A stretch of DNA of 64,000 nucleotides from Kineosporiaceae bacterium (GTDB lineage: Bacteria; Actinomycetota; Actinomycetes; Actinomycetales; Kineosporiaceae): positions 496,001 through 560,000 of the forward strand of contig JADJPO010000001.1 in NCBI GenBank assembly GCA_016713225.1. Direction: 5' to 3'. A program made the position numbers and the translations under genes. The notes under the pieces were generated by a model. The model was not told the origin of the DNA and ran no database searches. It saw only the letters and a program-made list of their open reading frames with translations. Of this stretch, positions 40,205 to 48,261 are shown piece after piece. Each line of letters starts with the position of its first letter. The stretch's first letter is position 1.

Positions 40205-40726
40205 GTGATGATCGGGGTGCGGCGGATCGGTGCGTTGGCCATGCAGTTCGTCGCCATCGTGTACCTGACGGTGGTGGTGAGCCTGCTGTTCTGGTCGCAC
40301 GCACCCTCGCTGATCGGATGGCAACCGCGGGTGGTGCTCAGCGGATCGATGATGCCGACGATCGCCCCGGGTGATGTCACGGTCATCGCGCCCGCCAGGG
40401 TCGGACCCGCCACGCTGCCGCCGGGCCGGGTGGTCTTGGTGCGCGATGCGAGCAAGGCCAGCGGCTACTACCTGCACCGGTTGGTGAGCTACGAGGCCAA
40501 CGGGGTCGTGATCACCAAGGGCGATGCGAATCAGAACAACGACTCCGACACGGTGGCGCCGGAGTCGGTTCGGGGTGAGCTGCGCCTGGTCGTGCCGATG
40601 GTGGGGCGGCCGGTGATCTGGATGCAGGAGCACGACTACCTGGCGCTGCTGCTCGTGGCGCTGGGCACCTGGGCGAGCCTGAGCATCGTGTTGGGTGGAT
40701 ATCAGCGCTCGTACGCCGCCGCCTGA
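40205..40726 (+). CDS. SipW-type signal peptidase I
   Basis: 173 residues, membrane protein with an N-terminal helix (about 12-30) and a C-terminal one (about 145-165). Catalytic serine in VLSGSMMPTIAPGD (Ser48). The general base position is YYLHRLV (His91) instead of lysine, the mark of the ER/SipW class. Its likely substrate is the TasA-like protein encoded 63 bases upstream. GTG at 40205 or ATG at 40208; GGAGG is just upstream of both. Confidence 0.85.
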   Translation: MMIGVRRIGALAMQFVAIVYLTVVVSLLFWSHAPSLIGWQPRVVLSGSMMPTIAPGDVTVIAPARVGPATLPPGRVVLVRDASKASGYYLHRLVSYEANGVVITKGDANQNNDSDTVAPESVRGELRLVVPMVGRPVIWMQEHDYLALLLVALGTWASLSIVLGGYQRSYAAA

Positions 40727-40781
40727 AGCTCGAGCGCGGGCCTAGGTTTCCGGTCAGGACCCGCCGGGTGCTTTGAGTGGT

Positions 40782-42693
40782 TCAGAACGGCGGCGGGTTG
40801 CCCTCGGGACGGCGCGGTGGCGGCAGGAGCGGCCAGGCACCGGGCAGGTCACCCTCAGCCGCCAGGGGTGGTGGGGTGTCGGGTGGTTCGCTGACGTGGT
40901 GTCCGGACGGCGTGCGCCAGGTGACCTGTCCGGTGGTCGGGTCGAGGGTCGGGGTGAACCCGGCGTGGTGCTTGAGCAGGTGGTGGAACCGGCACAGGGG
41001 GGCCAGGTTCTTCTCGTCGGTCGCCCCGCCCTTGGCGTGGGCGGTGACGTGGTCGAGGTCGGCCTCGATGGCGGGGCGTCCGCACCCGGGGTGCGAGCAG
41101 CGCGGCCGGGCAGCCTTCACCAACGCCTTCACGAACGGCGACGGCGTGTATCCCGGGTCGGTGGCGGCGCGTCCGATCGCGATCAGGGCGCCGTAGGTCG
41201 GGGAGTCGGGTCGGTCGTCGAGCACCTGGCAGTGCCACAGGGCGCGTTGGCCGTACTTGTCGAGGATCGCGGCCAGGGCCTCCGTGGGGATGGGTCCGTG
41301 GCCGGTGGTCTCGACCCATCCGGACCCGGTCGGTGGCGGTTGCCCGGCCCACAGCGCGGCCAGGACCTGGAACGGGATGGTCACGTTCAACGACACCCTC
41401 GGTTCGACCCGGATCCCCGGGCAGGCCGGTGCCGGGGCGCTGACGGCCCCGCCGCCGAGCAGGCCACCACCGGTCACGCCGCCACCGGTCACGCCGCCAC
41501 CGACCACGTCGTCACCGGTCGCCTGTGCCGTGGTCTCGGTGTCCGGGTCGCCGACGGCGGGTAGCAGTGGGGTGATGGTGTCGGGGTCGGTGATCAGGTC
41601 GAACATGATCTGTGCCATCGAGGCCGCCTGCTGTTCGCCGCCCCGCCGACCCACCCCGGTCGCATCCTGCCCGACCGGTGCCCGCGGCACCCCGCCCCGC
41701 CGTTGGGGCTGGTGGTGGTGCCGGTGCCGGGGCAGGTCGCGGCCCGGACCCGGTGCAGCAGCGCAGCGTGCAGGTCGGCGATATTGGTGATCGAGCCCCG
41801 ATACGTCGGTGATGGGCCCGCCCGTAGCCCTGCTGGCTGACCTTGACCGTGTCCTTCTCCGCTGCGGCGTCGTCCAGGATCCGCCGATACGCCACCGCAT
41901 CGGCTTGGGCGATCAACCGCTCGATCCGGTTACGCAACCCCACGGCGCCGAGCTGTTCGGCGACGGGCAGGATCATCTGTTCCACCCAGTCCCGCGCCCG
42001 ACCCGCCGCCAGACGTCCGGTCTGGCGGGCCACCTCCCGCGCCCGGGTGGTCGAGATCGTGCCGTCGAGCAGTGCCCGGTACAGCCGGCCGTGGTCCTCG
42101 GGCCAGGTCGCCAGCATCTCCACCCGCGCCCGCAACCCCGACGGACTGATCCGCGCGACCGCGGCGACCTCCTCGATCGCCGCCGTCAACGCCCGCTCCT
42201 CGGGGTCGCGGACCCACGCCGGCAGGTTCACCTCGACATCCAGGTCCAGTTCCTCGGGATGCCGCGCCTGATACCGCCACGCCAGCTCGCGGGTCAGCTG
42301 GGCTTGGGTCAACTCGATGTGGGTGATCGCCTGCCGGCACGCCACCGCCGCCGAGACCACCTCCGCATCCGTGAGCCCCGACGGCTGCGACTGCGCCAAC
42401 GTCACCGCCGCCACGGTCACCAACGAGGGCTCCACAGTTCCCGGGGTCAGGAACGTCCGGCAGATCCGCCCCGCCACCGCATCCCGCTCGTCCTCGTTCT
42501 CCGGTCCGCCGTCGGTGAACCAGTCCCACACCGCCTCCCGCGCCGACAACCGTGCCGAGCCGCGGTCGAGCTGTTCACGCTGGACGGTGTTCTGCTCCCG
42601 GAGTGTCTCGACCTGCGCCCGCAACGCCTCGTTCTCGACGCTGAGCCGAGCCACCTCGGCGTCCGCGTCGTGCAACAGGTCGGGCGTGAACAT
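40782..42693 (-). pseudogene. DUF222/HNH endonuclease gene, frameshifted
   Basis: The 5' frame (ATG at 42693) encodes a coiled coil and a DUF222 domain up to about 41830 (VKVSQQGYGRAH), then becomes Arg/Pro-rich nonsense. Another frame carries the remainder from about 41660 (GEQQAASMAQIMFDLI) to the stop at 40782, with the HNH domain intact (CSHPGCGRP, DHVTAHAKGG, LCRFHHLLKHH). Between them a third frame reads SITNIADLHAALL, so at least two indels are needed. Actinobacteria carry many copies of this family, often thought to be mobile. This copy looks inactivated. Confidence 0.72.
41464..41512 (-). repeat. 15-bp tandem repeats coding Gly-Gly-Gly-Val-Thr
   Basis: Short in-frame repeats in the broken HNH gene (CACCGGTCACGCCGC and variants on the plus strand) encode a GGGVT linker before the HNH part. 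Copy number may vary. Confidence 0.6.
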
Positions 42694-42808
42694 GCCCCGA
42701 TTCTACCGGAACACCTGTTCGAACGCCATTGGGCAGGCCGTCGAATCCGTCTACCCCGCAACGGTTTTCACGCCAACCCAAGCCGGGTGGAGGGTCGCGT
42801 AGAGGGTG

Positions 42809-42907
42809 GGGGTGGGTGGGGTTGTCGCGCGCGGCTGGCTGGGTCTGGCGGGAGCGCGAGCCTGCGAGCGCGGATGGATCGCCGCGCGCGACAACCCCAC
42901 CCACCCC
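42809..42907. repeat. 27-bp perfect inverted repeat downstream of flhB
   Basis: Arms 42809-42835 and 42881-42907 are exact complements, with G-rich ends (GGGGTGGGTGGGG) and a CGCGCGC core, around a 45-base loop that is itself GC-rich. It lies in the 261-base gap between the flhB stop and the HNH gene. It may terminate flhB transcription, but its size and symmetry suggest a mobile or REP-like element. Confidence 0.8.
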
Positions 42908-42954
42908 ACCCGACCACCAACCCACACCCCGAACCCCAACCGACCCGAGACCCG

Positions 42955-44121
42955 TCAAACCCCGGTCGAAGCCCGATCACTACGTGTCTGCCGCGCCCGA
43001 CGTGCCCGCATCTGCGAGCGGGAAGGCAACTCCGGCAACGGCGTTGCCTGGCTGGGACGCCGCACCCCCGCACTGCGTGTCGGCTTACCGGCGGCCATCA
43101 CGAACGCGAGGATGCGGGCCACGGCCATGTACAGCTCGCCCGGGATCTCGTCCCCGAGGTCACACACCCGATAGAGCAGGCGTGTCAACGGCTTGTCCTC
43201 GACGACGGGAACCCGTGACTCGCGGGCGATCTCACGGATCTTCAGCGCCAGTGTCCCCGCTCCTCGGGCAACCACACGGGGTGCTCCTCGGTGAGGCTGA
43301 TAGGACAGGGCCACCGCGTAGTGGGTCGGGTTGACCAGGACCACGTCCGCCTCGGTGACGGCGCTGAGCATCCGGTTGCGACTCATGGCCATCTGGCGGG
43401 CGCGGATCGCGCTCTTGACCATCGGGTCGCCTTCGCTCTGACGCATCTCCTGCTTGACCTCGTGAGGGCTCATCATCAGCTGCTTCATCACGGTGTGGCG
43501 CATGTACCCGTAGTCGAACAGGGCCAGGATCAGGCCGGTCACCACGGTTGCCCACAGCAGCGTCGTCATGCCCGCACGGGTGCGCTCCAGCGTGACCGCG
43601 AGAGGCATCAGACCGGGTGCGATCAGTTGCGGTATGAGGGTCTTGGCCAGCGAGTACACCACGATCGAGATCACGGTCACCTTGGCCACCGCCTTGGCGG
43701 CCTCCCAGAGGGCCTTGGTGCCGAACATCCGCTTCAGGCCCTGCTTGGGACTCATCCGGTTGAACTTCGGCTTCATCACCGATGCGGACGGGTGCACCCC
43801 CTGGATGGCGGCGCCCAGAACGGCTCCGGTGGCAGCGGCCAGGCACAGCGGGCCACAGGCGAGCAACACCGCCTTCGGGACCTCGGCCAACGCCGCAAGG
43901 GCTTGGGGCGTGTCGGGTTCGGCGCCGACTGCGGACAGTCGGGCCAACAAGCGCCGGAACTGGTCGCCGATGGCGGCCACGGTGTACGGCAGCATGGCCG
44001 CACCCCCGGCGATTCCCAGCCAGGTGGGGGCGTCCGCCGTCCGCGGGAACTGACCTTGCTTTCGGGCGTCCTTGAGCTTCTTGGCCGTGGGCTTCTCGGT
44101 CTTGCCCGCGTCATCCGCCAC
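42955..44121 (-). CDS. flhB: Flagellar export switch protein FlhB
   Basis: 388 residues. N-terminal charged segment (DDAGKTEKPTAKKLKDARKQGQ), four membrane helices, then the cytoplasmic domain with the autocleavage site NPTH (LVNPTHYAVAL, about residue 262), which switches export from rod/hook to filament proteins. GTG start, 3 bases after the fliR stop. The C-terminus is Arg-rich. All family landmarks present. Confidence 0.95.
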   Translation of the reverse strand: MADDAGKTEKPTAKKLKDARKQGQFPRTADAPTWLGIAGGAAMLPYTVAAIGDQFRRLLARLSAVGAEPDTPQALAALAEVPKAVLLACGPLCLAAATGAVLGAAIQGVHPSASVMKPKFNRMSPKQGLKRMFGTKALWEAAKAVAKVTVISIVVYSLAKTLIPQLIAPGLMPLAVTLERTRAGMTTLLWATVVTGLILALFDYGYMRHTVMKQLMMSPHEVKQEMRQSEGDPMVKSAIRARQMAMSRNRMLSAVTEADVVLVNPTHYAVALSYQPHRGAPRVVARGAGTLALKIREIARESRVPVVEDKPLTRLLYRVCDLGDEIPGELYMAVARILAFVMAAGKPTRSAGVRRPSQATPLPELPSRSQMRARRARQTRSDRASTGV

Positions 44122-44124
44122 AGG

Positions 44125-44904
44125 TCACCCCCCGCCGGCAGCGTGCACCAGATCGACCACCGTCAGGACGGCGTGGTCGACCCGGGTGTGCACCACCTGT
44201 GGCAGCCGGGCGATGATCAGCCCGGCCAACAGCAGCGTGAAGCCGATCTTGAGCGGAAACGACAGGGCAAAAGGGTTCAGGGCGGGGGCGGCCCGGGTGA
44301 GCAATCCGAGCGCGACGTCGGCCACGAGCATGGCGGCGATCACCGGGGCGGCGATCTGGATCGCACTGGTGAACAGCCCCGCCACGTCGGTGGTGACCGC
44401 TTCGGCCATCGTCGCACTGTTCGGCACGGCGGTTCCGGCAGTGCCCATGGTTCGTGAGAGCCCTCGGAGCACCACCAGATGGCCATCGGAGGCGAACAGC
44501 AGTGTCACCGCGGTGAGTTGATGCAACCGCCCCATCACCGAGGTCTGAGCCATCAACAGGGGGTCCATGGCTGTGCTCATCGTGAAACCCCCCACCACGT
44601 CGAGCAATTCGCCCACCGACTGCACTGCGGCCACGGCGAGCAACACGAAGAAGCCGAGACTCAGACCGGTGAACGCCTCTGCCAGGGCGCGCAGGTACAG
44701 CGAGGCCGAACCGAGCGTGGGGGTGGCGACCTGGGTGGCGGACAACGGCAGGGCGAGCGCCACGGCCAGCCCGACCCTGGCCCGGGCCGGCACACTGCGA
44801 GTGTTGAACGGCGGTGTGATCAGCACGAACCCGGCGGTCCGGGAGAGGGCGAGCAGATAGGCGGCGAAGGCTGTCTCGCCGATCCCGACCGTTGCGCCGT
44901 CCAC
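44125..44904 (-). CDS. fliR: Flagellar export gate protein FliR
   Basis: 259 residues, six hydrophobic segments, FliR family: FVLITPPFNTRSVPARARVGLAV near the start and LLVADVALGLLTRAAPALNPFALSFPLKIG toward the end. Forms the export channel with FliP and FliQ. It is separated from fliP-fliQ by 5.3 kb holding the MCP, acyltransferase and secreted-protein genes, but lies right before flhB as usual. Starts 11 bases after the secreted-protein stop. Confidence 0.93.
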   Translation of the reverse strand: MDGATVGIGETAFAAYLLALSRTAGFVLITPPFNTRSVPARARVGLAVALALPLSATQVATPTLGSASLYLRALAEAFTGLSLGFFVLLAVAAVQSVGELLDVVGGFTMSTAMDPLLMAQTSVMGRLHQLTAVTLLFASDGHLVVLRGLSRTMGTAGTAVPNSATMAEAVTTDVAGLFTSAIQIAAPVIAAMLVADVALGLLTRAAPALNPFALSFPLKIGFTLLLAGLIIARLPQVVHTRVDHAVLTVVDLVHAAGGG

Positions 44905-44915
44905 CCGCCGCCGGC

Positions 44916-45956
44916 CTAGGAGACCAGTGTGCTGTGAGTGGGCAGCACCATGGCGAAGGCGCCGACGACGGCCTGGCCGGGCTTGCGCTGGTTGAGGCTC
45001 GCCTCGACGCCGACGAGTCCGACGATGCGTCCGGAGTCGTCCAGGGCCTGCAGCAGGGCATCGGTGTGGCCGCCGCCCGTGGCACTGATGCAGGTCGATC
45101 CGGGCTGCTCGGTCTGTTGCACCGAACCGGTCTGGTTGTTCCAGAACACCTTACGGCCGTCTCGCGTGGGGTTGGCGGCCCAGTACGAGCTGAACCAGGT
45201 GCGCTTGTTCGCCGATGTGACGTTGGTGCCCTGCATGCACAACCCATTGCTGCAGAGGCGATATCCCTGGTACGCGAATCCGATGTGGGCCATGGTGGTG
45301 GCCGAACCGTAGGAGTTCTGCGCCAACGGGCCGTAGAAACGTTGGGCCGCGTAGATGGTGCGCATGCCGACCGCCCGGGTGAGCGAGGCATTCGATCCGA
45401 TGGCCCAGCCGTGGACCTGTGGGCTGGAACTGATCAGCGAGGCGGAGGCGACCCCGCTCATCCCGGCACCGATACGCCAGTGTTCAGCGGTTCCCTGGCC
45501 GAACCGGATGGTCAGCGTCGAACCGCTCATGGACCACTTCCCGACGATCACCGTCCCGCGGCGCCCCGACTGGAACCCCACCGGGGTGCGGATCGGGCAG
45601 GGGCGCAGGCACCCGGTGGTCTTGTAGCCGCTGAACGGTTTGGCCCAGCTCGCGTTCCCCTTGCCGGTGATTCGGTCCTGGCGCCAGGCCCAGTACTCCT
45701 GGACCACGGTTCCGTCACTGCGGAAGGCGTAACTGGCCAGCCGAACACCGGTGGCGTTGACCGTGCCGCCGATCACGCTCACCACATAGTTGGCCTTGCC
45801 GCCGGGAAGGGTCGCGGCGGAGGCCGGGGTGGCCACCGCCGTGGACCCGGCCAGCACGAGCACCAGAGCCGTGGCCAGGCGAACGATGACCCGCAGACGG
45901 GGCAGCACTCGAATTCGGGCAGGGGGCAGAGCACGTTCCGCAGCCGGCATGAGCAC
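44916..45956 (-). CDS. Secreted protein of unknown function within the flagellar cluster
   Basis: 346 residues from the GTG at 45956 (an ATG at 45950 is equally possible). Arg-rich N-terminus, hydrophobic stretch and an Ala-rich cleavage site (TPASA, about residue 47) form a long signal peptide. The mature protein is rich in Gly, Ser, Thr and Trp with five cysteines, e.g. CLRPC and CSNGLC. I do not recognise a family. It lies between the acyltransferase and fliR, so it is probably co-transcribed with flagellar genes; a surface function is plausible but unproven. Confidence 0.65.
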   Translation of the reverse strand: MLMPAAERALPPARIRVLPRLRVIVRLATALVLVLAGSTAVATPASAATLPGGKANYVVSVIGGTVNATGVRLASYAFRSDGTVVQEYWAWRQDRITGKGNASWAKPFSGYKTTGCLRPCPIRTPVGFQSGRRGTVIVGKWSMSGSTLTIRFGQGTAEHWRIGAGMSGVASASLISSSPQVHGWAIGSNASLTRAVGMRTIYAAQRFYGPLAQNSYGSATTMAHIGFAYQGYRLCSNGLCMQGTNVTSANKRTWFSSYWAANPTRDGRKVFWNNQTGSVQQTEQPGSTCISATGGGHTDALLQALDDSGRIVGLVGVEASLNQRKPGQAVVGAFAMVLPTHSTLVS

Positions 45957-46037
45957 GACGTCGACAGCTGCCCCGGCCGTGTTGAGCAGGCAATCGGGTG
46001 AACTCGGTCGGTCGGTGCGTCGTACCGGTCCGAGACG

Positions 46038-48221
46038 TCAGCCGGTGCGCAGCTCCGCGGGCAGCTGGGCGATGGCGTGCGGTGCCAGCAGCCGGGCGTA
46101 CTCGAGCGACACGTGGTTGGCATCCCGGTAGACCGCCAGCGACCCGATGCGGGCGTAACACCATGAGGTGTCACACAACCGGTCGGTCAGGTCGATCACG
46201 GACATCGGCGCCTTCCAGGCAGCCCGGGCGACCTGACGCTGGTCGTCACGCTGCAGCGCGGCGTCCCGGCGAACCGCACAGGCCAGCACGTCGTCCGGAT
46301 GCTTGAGCAGGCAGGTCGGCACGCTGGTGCCGATGGTTCGCGGCGTCCCGGAGATCAGGTGCAACCGCCGCCCGCCCGCAGCCAACTCGCGCCACGCGGC
46401 GGTGAAGCCGTCGACGCCGGGATCGTTCAGTGGCCGTCCGGGCATCGACGTCCAGGTGTAGGCACCGGGTTTGGCGGCGAGGAAGATGTCGGTGATCTCG
46501 GGGTGGGCCGCGATGTCGGCCAGGGCCAGACGGGTGAAGGACTCGCACGCCACCTGCCGGGCATCGCCGTTCTCGCGGGGCAGGATCCGCCGGGCCAGCG
46601 TCATCGGGCACGAGCCCTTGACGTGCACCAGGACCTTCCAGCGCAGCTGCTTGCCCATCTCGTCGAGCAGCGGTGTCCATTGCGCGGCATGCGAGTCACC
46701 CAGGAGCGCTACCGTGCGCCGCGCGCCCTCGGTGGCGCCGACCACGCAGGTCTTGAGCAGCGCGGAGACGAGCGACTGCTGGCAGGACGTGAGGATCGCG
46801 CTGTGGCCCTGGTCGGCGACCTGGGCCGCCGGCACGACCAGGGGGCCGTCGCCCTCCACCGGGAGGCACCGTGCCCCGGGTTCGAGCGTCTTCGGCCCGA
46901 GGCAGGCAGCCATGCGGGCCGCATTGCGTTCGGCAGCGAGTCGATCGGCCCGTTCGCGGCTGTCGAGCTCGCGGTTCACCCCGACATACCCCACGGTGAA
47001 CACGAGCATGCCGGTCACCGCGAAGGCGAACGCCCGGCGAGGTGCCGCGGCCAGCCAGGGCCGGGTGCGCAGCGGATCCTCGACGAAGGTCTTGCTGGCC
47101 CAGGCGAGCACGACGGTCAGGGCCAGGACGAGAAGCTTCTCCGGCCAGCGCAGCTTGTGCCCCGTGACGTAGGGGAAGAGCACGATCAACGGCCAGTGCC
47201 ACAGGTAGATCGAGTACGAGATGTCCCCGATGAACGTGGCCGGCCGCCGGCCCAGCCACCAGCCGGGAGTGTGGCCACGACCGGCTCCGGCGAGGATCAC
47301 GGCGGCGGTGCCGAGGACGGGCAGTGCCGCGATCCAGCCGGGGAACGGGCTGCGTTCGGTGTACATCACGCCGGCGATCAGGACGGCGACCAGGCCCACC
47401 CAGCCCAGCGCCGTCCGGATCGGGCCGTCGGGGGTCCCCGGGCGTCCGGGAATCAGGGCGATCAGCGCCCCGACGGCGAACTCCCAGGCCCGGGTGAAGG
47501 TGCTGAAGTAGGCCACCGGCTGATCGGCGGCCGTCATCACGACCGAGGCGATGAACGAGGCCAGTGCCACGACCCCGAGCGTGCCCGCCACGGCGGCGCG
47601 GCGCCGTCCCAGGTCTGCCGGGGTGCCGGCGCCGCTGCGTGCGGTGAGGTCGACCGTGGCCCGGTGGCGCTGGGCGGCCAGCCACAGCGCGCCGACGACG
47701 AGCAACGGCCAGACCGCGTAGAACTGCTCCTCGACCGACAGCGACCAGTAGTGCTGCGCCGCGGTCGGCTCGTTGTCCTGCGCCATGTAGTCGACCGCGT
47801 CGGTCTGCAGCACCCAGTTCTGCACGTAGAGCGCGCTCGCCGTGATCTGGCGGATGGTGGCGGCCCACACCGTCTGGGGTGCCAACGCCAGGGTGCCGAC
47901 GGCGCCGAAGGCCAGCACCAGGAAGCTCGCCGGCAGCAGCCGGCGGATCCGGCGAGCCCAGAACCGGACGACGTTCACGCTGCCGGTTCGGGCGACCTCG
48001 CGGAACAGGTGTGAGGTGATCAGATAGCCCGAGATCACGAAGAAGACGTCGACCCCGACGTAGCCGCCGCCGAGCCGGCGTGGCCACAGATGGAAGAGCA
48101 CCACCAGTCCCACGGCGACCGCGCGCAGCCCCTGGATCTCGGGGCGGAAGCCGTCTGCCGACGGGGCGGTCTCGTGGCGCGGGGGACCGGCGGTCGCGAG
48201 GATACCGGGCGACCTGCTCAT
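46038..48221 (-). CDS. Acyltransferase-3/SGNH fusion (OatA-like O-acetyltransferase)
   Basis: 727 residues. An N-terminal acyltransferase-3 membrane domain has about ten helices (FRPEIQGLRAVAVGLVVLFH, FFVISGYLI, SLSVEEQFYAVWP). A C-terminal extracytoplasmic SGNH domain carries the serine in LLGDSHAAQW (near 510) and the Asp/His pair in DANHVSLEYA (near 700). This architecture O-acetylates cell-wall or surface polysaccharides. Its place among flagellar genes suggests modification of a glycan, possibly to allow flagellar passage or alter the surface, but the substrate is not evident. Confidence 0.88.
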   Translation of the reverse strand: MSRSPGILATAGPPRHETAPSADGFRPEIQGLRAVAVGLVVLFHLWPRRLGGGYVGVDVFFVISGYLITSHLFREVARTGSVNVVRFWARRIRRLLPASFLVLAFGAVGTLALAPQTVWAATIRQITASALYVQNWVLQTDAVDYMAQDNEPTAAQHYWSLSVEEQFYAVWPLLVVGALWLAAQRHRATVDLTARSGAGTPADLGRRRAAVAGTLGVVALASFIASVVMTAADQPVAYFSTFTRAWEFAVGALIALIPGRPGTPDGPIRTALGWVGLVAVLIAGVMYTERSPFPGWIAALPVLGTAAVILAGAGRGHTPGWWLGRRPATFIGDISYSIYLWHWPLIVLFPYVTGHKLRWPEKLLVLALTVVLAWASKTFVEDPLRTRPWLAAAPRRAFAFAVTGMLVFTVGYVGVNRELDSRERADRLAAERNAARMAACLGPKTLEPGARCLPVEGDGPLVVPAAQVADQGHSAILTSCQQSLVSALLKTCVVGATEGARRTVALLGDSHAAQWTPLLDEMGKQLRWKVLVHVKGSCPMTLARRILPRENGDARQVACESFTRLALADIAAHPEITDIFLAAKPGAYTWTSMPGRPLNDPGVDGFTAAWRELAAGGRRLHLISGTPRTIGTSVPTCLLKHPDDVLACAVRRDAALQRDDQRQVARAAWKAPMSVIDLTDRLCDTSWCYARIGSLAVYRDANHVSLEYARLLAPHAIAQLPAELRTG

Positions 48222-48261
48222 CGGCTGGGGAGCCTACCAGCGGTGGCTCGGAGCTCAGAGC

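Noticed and set aside
42729..43334. Plus-strand frame through the 42.8-kb inverted repeat
   Set aside because: Product is Pro/Arg/Thr low complexity generated by the repeat; overlaps flhB on the other strand.
46299..48014. 571-codon plus-strand frame
   Set aside because: Shadow of the acyltransferase gene, whose motifs are clear on the other strand.
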